The position numbers and the translations under genes were made by a program. DNA of 64,000 bases, taken from the NCBI RefSeq assembly GCF_026183895.1, contig NZ_JAPFQI010000010.1, positions 62,001-126,000 of the forward strand. The letters are read 5' to 3'. Numbering within the stretch: position 1 is the stretch's first letter; each line of letters starts with the position of its first letter. Source of the stretch: Sabulicella glaciei. Its GTDB lineage: Bacteria > Pseudomonadota > Alphaproteobacteria > Acetobacterales > Acetobacteraceae. Below are positions 19,064-28,256 of this stretch, one piece after another. The notes beneath the pieces are model-generated. The model was not told the origin of the DNA. It was given only the letters and a program-made list of their open reading frames with translations, and made no database searches.

Positions 19064-20242
19064 ATGACCGAGACCGATCAGTTCTCCGGTTTCCAGCTTC
19101 GGCCCGGTCGGGCAGGTGGCAAGGTCGTGGTGTTGGAGCTGCGCGTGCCCGAACTCCGCACGGAAACCTGGCCGGATGGCGCGACCCGGATCGTGGAGAG
19201 TTACGAGCTCCGCTTCGACGAGGCGAGCCTGGTGGCGCGGGTCGAAACGCTGCGCGGCCAGGGCCTCGATGCCTCCCTTTCGGAGGAGGCGCTGCGCACC
19301 CTGCGGCTCGAGGGCGGAAGCGCACCGGCCGGGGCCGGGCGCCTTCCGAGGCCGGAGGAGGTGGCGCGCGCCCTCGGCCCCGTCGCGCAGATCACGGAGG
19401 AGGCGGTCCTCGTCACCACGCAGCGCCCCGGCGCCGAGGAAGCCGAGATCCTCCACGTGAACCCGGCCTGCGCCCGGCTGAGCGGCTTCCATGTCGCGGA
19501 GCTTCGCGGGACCAGGCTGAGCCTCCTGCTTGAGAAGCGGGAAAAGCGGGCCGGCGCCGCCGAGGATGTGGGACAGCGCGTGTCGCTGCGGCGGAAAGGC
19601 GGCGTGCCCTTGCCGCTCGACCTGCGCGAAGCGCCGCTCCTCGTGGAGGCGGAAGGACCCTATCCCTGCACCGTGCTGGTGGGGCGCCCGGCCGGACCGG
19701 GAAGCCACGCGGATGATCTCGACGGCGAACGCGACGAGTTGACCGGGCTGCGCGGCGAGGCCGCCCTGCTCCAGGCCATCGCCGCCGACCTCCTTCTGCC
19801 CGGCGCCAAGCCGCGCCGGCAACCCTGCTTCGCCCTGATCCGTGTCGAGGCCTTCGAGGGCATCGCCGCCCGCTTCGGCCATCGCGTCGGCAGCGCGGTG
19901 CTGCTCGGCGTGGCCGACCGGCTGGCCGCGAGTCTGCGCCAGGGCGATCTCGCCTGCCGCCTCGGCGAGGCCGAGTTCGCCGTTTATCTCGGCAGCATCG
20001 GGCTTTCGCAGACCCGGGCCAGCCTTTCGCGCCTGCAGGGCCACGTCACCGCCTCGCCGATTCCCACGCCCCAAGGCGCCCTGCCGGTGAGCCTGGCCCT
20101 GGGCGTGACGGCAATCGAGTGGCGGCAGGGCGATGGCGAGGTGATGGCGGCGCTGGAAGCGAAGCTCGCCGCCGCGCGGCGCGCCCTGCCCGCCGAGGCG
20201 GAAGCGGCGCTTCCGGCCATGCTTCCGGTCCGGCTGGCCTAG
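19064..20242 (+). CDS. PAS protein with degenerate GGDEF domain
   Basis: A 392-residue protein. An N-terminal segment of unknown fold (1-110) is followed by a PAS-like domain (about 120-225; [19 protein letters not shown] matches the PAS core) and a GGDEF-type domain (about 230-380) beginning [13 protein letters not shown]. The signature loop is GEAEF (301-305) instead of GGDEF, so the catalytic metal-binding Asp is lost and diguanylate cyclase activity is unlikely. It more probably senses a signal and binds GTP, c-di-GMP or a partner. There is no signal peptide or EAL domain. The 212-base upstream gap is AT-richer and probably holds its promoter. Confidence 0.8.
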   Translation: MTETDQFSGFQLRPGRAGGKVVVLELRVPELRTETWPDGATRIVESYELRFDEASLVARVETLRGQGLDASLSEEALRTLRLEGGSAPAGAGRLPRPEEVARALGPVAQITEEAVLVTTQRPGAEEAEILHVNPACARLSGFHVAELRGTRLSLLLEKREKRAGAAEDVGQRVSLRRKGGVPLPLDLREAPLLVEAEGPYPCTVLVGRPAGPGSHADDLDGERDELTGLRGEAALLQAIAADLLLPGAKPRRQPCFALIRVEAFEGIAARFGHRVGSAVLLGVADRLAASLRQGDLACRLGEAEFAVYLGSIGLSQTRASLSRLQGHVTASPIPTPQGALPVSLALGVTAIEWRQGDGEVMAALEAKLAAARRALPAEAEAALPAMLPVRLA

Positions 20243-20255
20243 CGGCGTCCGAGCC

Positions 20256-20900
20256 TCACTCCGGTTCGAAATCCAGGGCCAGGGGCGCGAGCCCCGGCCC
20301 CACCCATTGCTCGGCGAAGCCGACGCGGTTGGTGCGCGCATCGGCCCAGAACTGGTTGGAAACGCGACGCATCCCGGTGGCGCGGCAGGTTTCCTCGACA
20401 AGGATCCCGTGCTCGTCTTCCGTGCGGAAGCCGCGCAGCCGGCAATCGAAGGCGATGCCGAAGCGCATCGTGGCCGGATCGCGCCCCGGCGTTCCCAGGT
20501 CCACGACGCGCCGCGCCTCGACGGACCGGCCGAGCAGCGACCGGGGATCCTCCAGCGGGTCGGGACCATCGAAGCGCGTCGCCATCACCGTCTGCGGCAG
20601 CCCGGCGGTGGCGGCCACGCGTGGCCCGTCCGTCTGCACCACCACCCCGCCAGGGGCGCGCCACATGCGCCGCTCGCCCAGTTGCTGGATCAGCGTCGCC
20701 GTGGCCTGGCGCCGGCCGAGGGCGAGGCGCAGCGTCGTCGCCCCCTCGTCCTCGTCGCCGCTTTCGGCCTGGGCGATGGCGAGGCGGTCCGGTTCCCCGT
20801 CGCCCAGCCCCAGGCCGCTCCGCACCGCGCGGGCCGTCCCGTCCAGCGTGGCGCCGCAACCGGCGAGAAGGAGCGGGACGAGGCAGGCAAGGCGGCGCAT
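20256..20900 (-). CDS. YjbF/GfcB-family lipoprotein
   Basis: A 214-residue lipoprotein (signal peptide, LLLAGC) with the YjbF/GfcB pattern: [40 protein letters not shown] and DGPDPLED, followed by beta-rich segments. Family members belong to the yjb and group 4 capsule (gfc) systems and are made together with exopolysaccharide genes. Here it stands alone, so whether it serves the capsule-like operon at 30-41 kb is only a guess. It converges on the PAS-GGDEF gene. Confidence 0.85.
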   Translation of the reverse strand: MRRLACLVPLLLAGCGATLDGTARAVRSGLGLGDGEPDRLAIAQAESGDEDEGATTLRLALGRRQATATLIQQLGERRMWRAPGGVVVQTDGPRVAATAGLPQTVMATRFDGPDPLEDPRSLLGRSVEARRVVDLGTPGRDPATMRFGIAFDCRLRGFRTEDEHGILVEETCRATGMRRVSNQFWADARTNRVGFAEQWVGPGLAPLALDFEPE

Positions 20901-20981
20901 GGCGGCCCTATGGCATGGGCGGGGCCGGGCCGGAACCGAGGGGTTGTCCCAGGCGCGGGAAGGCCGCAAGGGAGAGGCCGC

Positions 20982-22097
20982 ATGAGCCTCGAGAACGCCC
21001 GCCGCATCGTCGTGAAGATCGGCTCCGCCCTTCTGGTCGAGCCGAGCCTCGCGGAGCCGCGTGGCGGCTGGCTGGCCAGCGTCGCCGCCGACCTGGCCGC
21101 GCTGCGGCAGGAGGGGCGCGAGGTGGTGGTGGTTTCCTCCGGCGCAGTCGCCCTGGCGCGGCGCGTGCTCGGCCTGACCCGCCGCACCCTGCGGCTGGAG
21201 GAGAAGCAGGCGGCCGCCGCGGTGGGGCAGATCCGCCTCGCCGGGGCATGGGACGCGGCGCTGGGCGCCGAGGGGCTGCGCGCCGCGCAGCTCCTCCTCA
21301 CGCTGGAGGACAGCGAGGACCGTCGCCGCTACCTCAACGCCCGCGCCACGCTGCAAACCCTGCTGGGCCTCGGCTGCGTGCCCGTCATCAACGAGAACGA
21401 CACGGTGGCGACGGCCGAGATCCGCTTCGGCGACAATGATCGCCTCGCCGCCCGCGTGGCGGAGATGATCGGCGCCGATGCGCTGATCCTGTTCTCCGAC
21501 ATCGACGGGCTCTACACCGCCGACCCGCGGGTGGACCCCGGCGCGGCGCACCTTCCGGTGGTGGAGCGCATCACCGACGAGATCATGGCGATGGGGGGCG
21601 AGCCGCCGCCCGGCTATTCCTCCGGCGGCATGCGCACCAAGCTGATCGCGGCGCGCATCGCCACCGCCGCGGGCTGCGCGATGGCCATCGCCAAGGGGGA
21701 GGGCATGAACCCGCTCGCCGCGCTGCGCGGCGGCGGGCGCTGCACCTGGTTCCTGCCGGCGCCGGAGGGGCGCACCGCCCGCAAGCGATGGATCGGCGGA
21801 TCGCTGCAGCCGCAGGGGGCGCTGGTGGTGGATGCCGGGGCGGCCGGGGCGCTGCGGCGCGGCGGCTCCCTGCTTCCCGCCGGGGTGCGACAGGTTTCCG
21901 GCGAGTTCGTGCGCGGCGACGCGGTTTCCGTGCGGGACGGCGAAGGGCGCGAGCTGGCGCGCGGCCTTTGCGCCTATGACAGCGCTGACGCGGCGCGCAT
22001 CGCCGGCCACCGCAGCGACGAGATCGAGACCCTGCTCGGCTGGCGCGGCCGGGACGAGATCATCCACCGGGACGACCTCGTCCTGACGCAGGACTGA
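20982..22097 (+). CDS. proB: Glutamate 5-kinase
   Basis: A 371-residue enzyme phosphorylating glutamate in the first step of proline synthesis. It shows the amino acid kinase fold ([59 protein letters not shown]) and a C-terminal PUA domain (from about 285). The PUA form is the standard bacterial one. The ATG follows GGGAGAGG. The next gene, uppP, starts 3 bases after the stop. The usual partners obg and proA are not adjacent. Confidence 0.96.
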   Translation: MSLENARRIVVKIGSALLVEPSLAEPRGGWLASVAADLAALRQEGREVVVVSSGAVALARRVLGLTRRTLRLEEKQAAAAVGQIRLAGAWDAALGAEGLRAAQLLLTLEDSEDRRRYLNARATLQTLLGLGCVPVINENDTVATAEIRFGDNDRLAARVAEMIGADALILFSDIDGLYTADPRVDPGAAHLPVVERITDEIMAMGGEPPPGYSSGGMRTKLIAARIATAAGCAMAIAKGEGMNPLAALRGGGRCTWFLPAPEGRTARKRWIGGSLQPQGALVVDAGAAGALRRGGSLLPAGVRQVSGEFVRGDAVSVRDGEGRELARGLCAYDSADAARIAGHRSDEIETLLGWRGRDEIIHRDDLVLTQD

Positions 22098-22100
22098 ACC

Positions 22101-22895
22101 ATGCTCGACGCGATCCTCATGGGCATTCTGGAAGGGCTCACCGAGTTCCTTCCCGTGTCCTCCACCGGCCACCTGATCCTGCTCGGCGAGCTGATCGGCT
22201 TCGAAGGCCCGCCCGGCAAGGTGTTCGAGATCTCCATCCAGCTCGGCGCCATCCTGGCGGTGATCTGGCTGTTTCGCGCCCGGCTCCTCGCCCTGGCGCG
22301 GCGCGCCTGGCTCCCGGGCACGGATGAGCGGGCGCTGGCCGTGAACCTGCTGCTGGCCTTCCTGCCGGCCATGGTGATCGGCGCGACGCTGCACGGCACG
22401 ATCACGCGGATGCTGTTCAACCCCTGGGTGGTGTGCTTCGCGCTGATCGCGGGCGGCATCGCCATCATCGTGATCGAGCGCAAGGTCCGCGTGCCCACGA
22501 TCCGCACCTTGGAGGAGATGGGACCCGGCGCGGCGCTGCTGATCGGCTTCGGGCAGGTGCTGGCGATGATTCCCGGCACCTCGCGCTCCGGCGCCACCAT
22601 CATCACCGCGCTGCTGTGCGGGGTGGAGCGCAAGGCGGCGGCCGAGTTCTCCTTCCTGCTCGCCATCCCCACCATGCTGGCGGCGGCCGCCTTCTCCCTG
22701 TTCAAGGTGCGGGACGAGCTGTCGGCGGATGGGCTCGGGCTGATCGCGGTGGGCTTCGTCGCCGCCTTCCTGGTGGCGCTGGTGACGGTGCGCCTCGTCA
22801 TGGCCTTCATCGCGCGGATCGGCTTCACGCCCTTTGGATGGTACCGGATCGCGGTCGGGCTGGTGATGCTGCTCGTGCTCAGCCTGGGGAGCTAG
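22101..22895 (+). CDS. uppP: Undecaprenyl-diphosphatase
   Basis: A 264-residue integral membrane phosphatase of the BacA family that converts undecaprenyl pyrophosphate to the monophosphate for reuse in peptidoglycan and surface polysaccharide synthesis. The family motifs EGLTEFLPVSSTGH (11-24) and PGTSRSG (158-164) are intact, and about seven to eight hydrophobic helices are visible. It follows proB by 3 bases and is probably co-transcribed. High copy number of this enzyme causes bacitracin tolerance in other bacteria. Confidence 0.97.
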   Translation: MLDAILMGILEGLTEFLPVSSTGHLILLGELIGFEGPPGKVFEISIQLGAILAVIWLFRARLLALARRAWLPGTDERALAVNLLLAFLPAMVIGATLHGTITRMLFNPWVVCFALIAGGIAIIVIERKVRVPTIRTLEEMGPGAALLIGFGQVLAMIPGTSRSGATIITALLCGVERKAAAEFSFLLAIPTMLAAAAFSLFKVRDELSADGLGLIAVGFVAAFLVALVTVRLVMAFIARIGFTPFGWYRIAVGLVMLLVLSLGS

Positions 22896-22944
22896 GGCGG
22901 ACCCTGTTCGCTGGGCTCACGCCCTCCGCTCGGGCATCGGGCCT

Positions 22945-24516
22945 TCAAGCATTCTCCGGGGCGTCGGGCGTGTCCGCCCGCCCTGAGAATGCGCTGAGCC
23001 CGCCCACGAGGCGCGTCGGCAGCAACTCGCCGCGCCGCCGCAGCAGCGGGTGGGCGATGGCGGCCAGCTGGCCGGTCACCACCCGCAGCCCGCGCGCCAG
23101 TTCGCGCGCCGCCTCGCCCCCGCCGGTCTCGCGCAGCTCCTCCTTCGCCTGGACGAGGCGGCGCGCGGCGGCGGCGTCGTCCAGCACCATGACGGTCAGC
23201 GCCAGCTGCATCTGCGTCCGGAGCGCGTGCAGCACCGCGTCCCCGGCCTCGCCGGCGCGGCGGCGCCGGGCCAGCGGCTTCAGCAGATCCGCCTCCAGCG
23301 CCAGCATGGTGCCGTCCAGCACCTGGGCGAAGTGGCGCAGGTCGGCGGCGCGGCGCGCTTCCTCCTCGCCCAGGGATTCGGAAGGCAGCTCGGACAGGTA
23401 GGCGTGGATCGCGGCCTGGAGCCGTCCGGTATCGGCGGCGCTGCCGGCTTCGCGCCCTTCGATCCGGTCCTCGATCATCTCCGCCATGCGCAGCACCTCG
23501 CGCTGCGCCTGGGCGAGCGCGACGGAGGGCGCGCGCAAGGCCGCGCGGTCGAGGAAGCGCGGCGCGCCGGGGTCGGGGCCGGGCGGCGGGTCGGGCAGCA
23601 AGCGCTCCAGCCAGCGCGCCAGGGCGGGCAGGAAGGGCAGGAAAAGCAGCCCGGTCGCCACGTTGAACAGCAGGTGCGCGAGCGCGACCCCCGTGGCGGG
23701 CTTGAGGTCCAGCGCAGCGAGGCCCTCGGCCAGCCAGGGCAGCAGCGCGAGCCCCAGCGCCACCCCCGCCAGCCGGTTCAGCAGGTTGCCCACCGGCATG
23801 CGCCGCCCGGCGGGGCCGGAGGCGGACTCGATCAGCGGGTTGAGCGCGGAGCCGAGATTGGCCCCCAGCACCATGGCCAGCGCATCGGGCGTCGTGACGC
23901 TGCCCGAGCCGGCGAGCGAGGCGACCAGCAGCACCCCCGCCAGCGAGGAATGCGCCGCCCAGGCCAGCACCGCCGCCATCAGCACGAAGAGCAGCGGCCG
24001 TCCTTCCATCGCCCCCAGCACCGCGCGCAGCCCGGGCGATTGCTCGATGGGCGTCAGCGTCGCGGTCAGCATGTGCAAGGACAGCAGGATCAGCCCGAGC
24101 CCGATCGCCACCCGCCCGAGGTCGCGCAGACGCGAGGAGGGGCGGCGCCGGAACACCGCCACCCCCGCGAGGATGAGGCCGAAGGCGAGCGGCCCCGTGT
24201 CGAGCGACAGGAGCGGCACCAGGATGGCGGTGCCGAGATTGGCCCCCGCCACCGCCGCCAGCGCCGGGGCCAGCGCCACCGTGCCGGAGGCGGCGAAGCC
24301 CGCCACCATCAGCGCCGTGGCGGTGGAGGATTGCAGCGCGAAGGTGGTCACCAGCCCCGCGAGGAAGGCGCGGCGCCGCGTGCCGAGGGCAAGCGAGAGT
24401 CCGGCCCGCATCCGCGTGCCGAAGGCGCGCTGCACCCCGGTCTGCACCATGTGCAGCCCCCAGAGCAGCAGCGCCGCTTCGCCAGCGAATTCCAGGAGAA
24501 AGGCCAGTTCGCGCAT
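22945..24516 (-). CDS. Na+/phosphate cotransporter family protein (NptA/YjbB-like)
   Basis: A 523-residue protein with two inverted repeats of Na/Pi cotransporter helices; the first carries LQSSTATALMVAGF and the second the matching HSSLAGVLLV. A cytoplasmic C-terminal helical region (about 345-500) resembles PhoU. Such proteins in E. coli (YjbB) export phosphate, whereas NptA imports it with sodium, so direction cannot be told from sequence. It converges on uppP, and the YihU-like gene lies 21 bases upstream on the same strand. Confidence 0.9.
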   Translation of the reverse strand: MRELAFLLEFAGEAALLLWGLHMVQTGVQRAFGTRMRAGLSLALGTRRRAFLAGLVTTFALQSSTATALMVAGFAASGTVALAPALAAVAGANLGTAILVPLLSLDTGPLAFGLILAGVAVFRRRPSSRLRDLGRVAIGLGLILLSLHMLTATLTPIEQSPGLRAVLGAMEGRPLLFVLMAAVLAWAAHSSLAGVLLVASLAGSGSVTTPDALAMVLGANLGSALNPLIESASGPAGRRMPVGNLLNRLAGVALGLALLPWLAEGLAALDLKPATGVALAHLLFNVATGLLFLPFLPALARWLERLLPDPPPGPDPGAPRFLDRAALRAPSVALAQAQREVLRMAEMIEDRIEGREAGSAADTGRLQAAIHAYLSELPSESLGEEEARRAADLRHFAQVLDGTMLALEADLLKPLARRRRAGEAGDAVLHALRTQMQLALTVMVLDDAAAARRLVQAKEELRETGGGEAARELARGLRVVTGQLAAIAHPLLRRRGELLPTRLVGGLSAFSGRADTPDAPENA

Positions 24517-24537
24517 CGCTCGCCCAACGCGTGGCGG

Positions 24538-25431
24538 TCAGCGTGGGAGGCGCGGCGGCGCGACCCCCGCGGCGGCGCATTGCGCGTCCAGCATGGAGGA
24601 GAAATCCTGCCCGCCCATGCCGCGCGCCCGCGCCGCGGTGAAGGCCTCGCGCCCCGCCGCCGCCATGGGCAGCGGCACCCGCGCCGCGTTCGCCGCGCCC
24701 AGGATCAGCGACAGATCCTTGTGCGCGAGGTCGATGGCGAAGCCGGGCTGCACGTCGCCCTTCAGCACCTTGTTGGGCCAGTTCACCAGGAGCTGCCCGT
24801 TGGTGGCGGTGGTGCCGTGCAGCACCTCCAGCGTCTTGGACAGGTCCAGGCCGAAGGCGGTGGCGAGGCTCAGCGCTTCCGCGTTCATCTGGCAGAGCAG
24901 GATGGCGAGGTAGTTGTTCACCAGCTTGGTGCGCGTCCCGGCACCCGGCCCGCCGCAATGGTGGATGGTGCTCCCCATCGCCTCCAGCAGCGGCCGTGCC
25001 CGCGCCACGTCGGCGTCGGAGCCGCCGACCATGAACAGGCTCTCGCCCCGCTCCGCATGGGCGGCGAGGCGGCCGACCGGCGCGTCCACGAAGCCCAGCC
25101 CGCGCTCGGCGCAAGCCTTGGCCAGCGCGTCCGTGGTTTCCGGGTCCACCGTGGACATGTCGAGCACCAGCGCGCCCGGTTTTGCGTTGTCCAGCACCGG
25201 GCCGAGCACGGTGGAGGACACCTCGCGCGGGCCGGGCAGCATGGTGATGACCACGTCGCTGGCCCGCGCCACCGCGCCGGCATCGGGCGCCGATTCGGCG
25301 CCCAGCTCGGTCAGCGCGGCGACGGGGCCGGGCGCGAGGTCAAACACCGTCATCGGAAATTGCCGCCGGCGGATATTGGCCGCCATGGGCCGGCCCATGT
25401 TGCCCAGCCCGATGAATCCCACCCGTTCCAT
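24538..25431 (-). CDS. Beta-hydroxyacid dehydrogenase, YihU (sulfolactaldehyde reductase)-like
   Basis: A 297-residue member of the 3-hydroxyisobutyrate dehydrogenase family. GLGNMGRPMA (8-17) binds NAD(P), DMSTVDP and DAPVGRL (116-122) contact substrate, and Lys169 in TKLVNNY is catalytic. Long stretches, including DAPVGR, WPNKVLKGD and AHKDL, resemble YihU, which reduces sulfolactaldehyde to dihydroxypropanesulfonate. No other sulfoquinovose gene is nearby, so tartronate semialdehyde or a related aldehyde is equally possible. Confidence 0.85.
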   Translation of the reverse strand: MERVGFIGLGNMGRPMAANIRRRQFPMTVFDLAPGPVAALTELGAESAPDAGAVARASDVVITMLPGPREVSSTVLGPVLDNAKPGALVLDMSTVDPETTDALAKACAERGLGFVDAPVGRLAAHAERGESLFMVGGSDADVARARPLLEAMGSTIHHCGGPGAGTRTKLVNNYLAILLCQMNAEALSLATAFGLDLSKTLEVLHGTTATNGQLLVNWPNKVLKGDVQPGFAIDLAHKDLSLILGAANAARVPLPMAAAGREAFTAARARGMGGQDFSSMLDAQCAAAGVAPPRLPR

Positions 25432-25510
25432 CCGAATCCCCCTCGTGAAAGCTTCGTGTCAGCATGGCCCCTCGGGGCAGCCGCGCGAAGCCCGGCGCGT
25501 TGGGGGCGGG

Positions 25511-26434
25511 ATGACGCCGCCCCGCCGCCTCGCCATGAGCCTGCCCTTCATCCTTCCCGCCGCTGCCGGTGCCGCCGCTGCGGCGGAGCGGCGTGAAACC
25601 TGGCGCGATGCGGCGCGGGACCGCGACGTGCCGGTGCTCCTGCGCCTTCCGGCGGGCGAGGCGCCCGCGCCGCTCGTGCTCGTCTCGCACGGCCTCGGCG
25701 GCTCGCGCGAAGGGATGGCCTTTCTGGGCCAGGCCATGGCGGCTGCGGGCTTCATCGCGGTGCATCTGCAGCACCTGGGCAGCGACAGCGCGATCTGGCG
25801 CGGCGCTTCCGATCCGGTCTCGGGCATGCGCAACGCGGGGCGCGACCCGCTGGTGGCGGCGAACCGTCTGCTGGACGTGCCCTTCGCGCTCGACGAGGCG
25901 CAGCGGAGACTGGGCGCGCGGATCGACCCCGCGCGCATCGCCATCGCCGGGCATTCCTTCGGCTCCTGGACCGCGCAGCACGCGCTGGGCCAGGCCCTGC
26001 CGCTCTCCCTGCCCCGCATTCCCGACGCAAGGCTGCGCGCCGGCATCTTGCTTTCCCCCGTTCTGGGCTTCTTCGGCCCGCCCGCCGCGAACGCCATCCG
26101 CGTGCCGTTGCTGCACATCACGGGCACGGAGGACCGGACGCTGCTGGACCGCGCCGGGCCGGAGGAAAGGCTGGCCATCTTCGAGGCCATCGCGGGCACG
26201 CCGCAGGCGGCCGCCATCTTCGCCGGGGCCGGGCACCTCGCCTTTGCGGGGCGGGAGGAGGCTGGGGCAGGCCATGTCGCGCCCACCTTCCATGCCCGCA
26301 CCGCCGCGCTCGCCGTGCTGTTCCTGCGCGCCGCGCTGCTGGCCGATGCCGAGGCGGCGGCGGAGATCGGGCGCGGCGCGAGTGCCTTGCTTCAGCCCGG
26401 CGACCGGCTGACCACCAAGGACTGGGTGGGGTAA
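25511..26434 (+). CDS. Secreted alpha/beta hydrolase
   Basis: A 307-residue alpha/beta hydrolase with a hydrophobic N-terminus (likely signal peptide, cleaved near residue 25). The oxyanion motif SHGLGGSRE (59-67) and nucleophile elbow GHSFG (Ser149) are clear; the distal Asp is likely in GTEDRT and the His in AGHLAFAG. The pattern is that of dienelactone hydrolase/PAF-acetylhydrolase-like enzymes. The start ATG has a weak GGGGGCGGG site; the open frame extends upstream as antisense of the YihU-like gene and was discarded. The substrate is unknown. Confidence 0.85.
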   Translation: MTPPRRLAMSLPFILPAAAGAAAAAERRETWRDAARDRDVPVLLRLPAGEAPAPLVLVSHGLGGSREGMAFLGQAMAAAGFIAVHLQHLGSDSAIWRGASDPVSGMRNAGRDPLVAANRLLDVPFALDEAQRRLGARIDPARIAIAGHSFGSWTAQHALGQALPLSLPRIPDARLRAGILLSPVLGFFGPPAANAIRVPLLHITGTEDRTLLDRAGPEERLAIFEAIAGTPQAAAIFAGAGHLAFAGREEAGAGHVAPTFHARTAALAVLFLRAALLADAEAAAEIGRGASALLQPGDRLTTKDWVG

Positions 26435-26443
26435 GCACCGCGC

Positions 26444-26839
26444 ATGCTGGACGCGCGGACGGTCAGCGTCTCGGTCAACCGCCCCTGGCGGGAACTCTAC
26501 GAGGCGATCTGGCGGCCGGAATGCTTTCCGCGCTGGGCCTCCGGGCTGAGCCGGTCCACCCTGCAGCCGGAGGGCGATGCGTGGACGGCGCAAGGCCCGG
26601 AGGGGCCGGTCCGCATCCATTTCACCGGCCACAACGCCTTCGGCGTCATGGACCACTTCGTGGATACGGGCGACGGGTCGGTGATCCATGTCCCGATGCG
26701 GGTGGTGCCGAACGGGGCGGGGGCGGAGGTGATGCTCACCCTGTTCCGGCAGCCGGGCATGACGGACGAGCAGTTCGAGGCCGACTTCGCCTGGATGCGG
26801 CGCGACCTCCAGGCGCTGCGGGACTGGGCCGGGGGCTAG
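26444..26839 (+). CDS. SRPBCC-fold protein
   Basis: A 131-residue protein with the START/polyketide-cyclase-like SRPBCC pattern: VSVSVNRPWRELYEAIWRPE at the N-terminus, FPRWASGL, a series of short strands and a C-terminal amphipathic helix (FEADFAWMRRDLQALRDW). Such proteins bind hydrophobic ligands in a deep cavity. It starts 9 bases after the hydrolase and is probably in the same transcript. No catalytic assignment is possible. Confidence 0.75.
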   Translation: MLDARTVSVSVNRPWRELYEAIWRPECFPRWASGLSRSTLQPEGDAWTAQGPEGPVRIHFTGHNAFGVMDHFVDTGDGSVIHVPMRVVPNGAGAEVMLTLFRQPGMTDEQFEADFAWMRRDLQALRDWAGG

Positions 26840-26842
26840 GCC

Positions 26843-26872
26843 CGTTTCGCCACATCCGGATGCGGCAAAACG
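26843..26872. terminator. Uninterrupted palindrome between SRPBCC gene and purD
   Basis: Two 15-base arms without a loop (CGTTTCGCCACATCC / GGATGCGGCAAAACG) match at 13 of 15 positions. It lies in the convergent gap, 3 bases after the SRPBCC stop. It may act as a bidirectional terminator or as a protein-binding palindrome. Confidence 0.5.
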
Positions 26873-26938
26873 AATCTAGCCTATTGTTTGCACGCATTTT
26901 TCGAGTCGCTAAGCGATTCCGCTCGGCTTGAAAATGCT

Positions 26939-28213
26939 TCAGCGCCCGAGCGCCCGCCAGCCGATGTCGCGGCGGCAGAACCCCTCGGGCCAGTTTATCG
27001 CGTCCACGGCGCGATAGGCCGCGTCCCGCGCCTCCCGCAGCGTGGCGGCCCGCGCGCCGATGCCCAGCACGCGCCCGCCGGCGGCCAGGACCGCCCCGTC
27101 CGGCCCCGCCTTCGTGCCGGCGTGGAACACGGATACGCCGGGCACGGCGGCGGCCTCCGCCAGCCCGCCGATCACCGTGCCGGTGCGCGGCGTGCCGGGG
27201 TAGTTCTCCGCCGCCAGGACCACCAGCAGCGAGGGCTCCGGCGACCATTCGAGCGCCACGCCCGACAGGTCGCCGCGCGCGGCGGCGAGCAGCGCGGGAA
27301 GCAGGTCGGATTCGAGGCGCAGCATCAGCGCCTGGCATTCCGGGTCGCCGAAGCGGACGTTGAACTCCAGCAGCTTCGGCCCCTGCGCCGTCAGCATCAG
27401 CCCGGCGAAGAGCACGCCGCGGAAGTGCGACCCGCGCCGCGCCATCTCGGCCAGGACGGGGGCGATGCAGGACTCCATCACCGCCCCCTGCATCTCCGGC
27501 GTGAAGGCCGGGGCGGGGGAATAGGCGCCCATGCCGCCCGTGTTCGGCCCGGTGTCGCCGTCGCCCGCGCGCTTGTGGTCCTGCGCGCCCTGCAAGGGAA
27601 CGGCGCGCGTGCCGTCGCACAGGGCGAAGAAGGACACCTCCTCGCCGTCCAGGAATTCCTCGACGACTACGCGTGCACCGGAATCGCCGTGGATGCGGCG
27701 CTCCATGAAATCGGCGATGGCCTCCTCCGCCTCCGCCACGCTCGTCGCCACCACCACGCCCTTGCCGGCGGCCAGCCCATCGGCCTTCACCACGATGGGC
27801 GTGCCCTCGCGCCGGATGTATTCGCGCGCGGCCGCGGCATCGGTGAACTCGGCGTGGCGCGCCGTGGGGGCGCCGGCGGCCAAGGCGATCTCCTTGAAGA
27901 AGCTCTTGGAGCCCTCGAGCCGCGCCGCCTCGGCGGAGGGGCCGAAGCAGGGGATGCCCGCCGCCGCGCAGCGATCGGCGAGGCCCAGCGTCAGCGGGGC
28001 CTCCGGCCCTGCCACCACGAGGTCCACCGCATGGTCGCGCGCGAAGGCGACCAGCGCCTCGATGTCGGTCGCGCCGACCTCCACGCATTCCGCCACCGCG
28101 GCGATGCCGGGATTGCCCGGCGCGCACCACAGCTTGCTGAGCAGCGGCGACCGGGCGAGCTTCCAGCACAGCGCGTGCTCCCGCCCGCCCGAGCCGACGA
28201 CGAGGATGTTCAT
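26939..28213 (-). CDS. purD: Phosphoribosylamine-glycine ligase
   Basis: The 424-residue ATP-grasp enzyme makes glycinamide ribonucleotide in purine synthesis. It begins MNILVVGSGGREHALCWKL and shows GPEAPLTLGL, VKADGLAAGKGVVVA, the ATP-grasp MGAYSPAP segment and FNVRFGDPECQ, all typical. It is of normal length. It is divergent from xseA with a 43-base gap, an arrangement common in Alphaproteobacteria. Confidence 0.98.
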   Translation of the reverse strand: MNILVVGSGGREHALCWKLARSPLLSKLWCAPGNPGIAAVAECVEVGATDIEALVAFARDHAVDLVVAGPEAPLTLGLADRCAAAGIPCFGPSAEAARLEGSKSFFKEIALAAGAPTARHAEFTDAAAAREYIRREGTPIVVKADGLAAGKGVVVATSVAEAEEAIADFMERRIHGDSGARVVVEEFLDGEEVSFFALCDGTRAVPLQGAQDHKRAGDGDTGPNTGGMGAYSPAPAFTPEMQGAVMESCIAPVLAEMARRGSHFRGVLFAGLMLTAQGPKLLEFNVRFGDPECQALMLRLESDLLPALLAAARGDLSGVALEWSPEPSLLVVLAAENYPGTPRTGTVIGGLAEAAAVPGVSVFHAGTKAGPDGAVLAAGGRVLGIGARAATLREARDAAYRAVDAINWPEGFCRRDIGWRALGR

Positions 28214-28256
28214 TGAGACCACTCCGCATTCGGACGCCGCGGCGGTAAGAGGACGC

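Noticed and set aside
23050..25596. 848-codon plus-strand open frame
   Set aside because: It is antisense to the Na/Pi transporter and YihU-like genes, rich in Gln/Arg/Gly/His, and without motifs.
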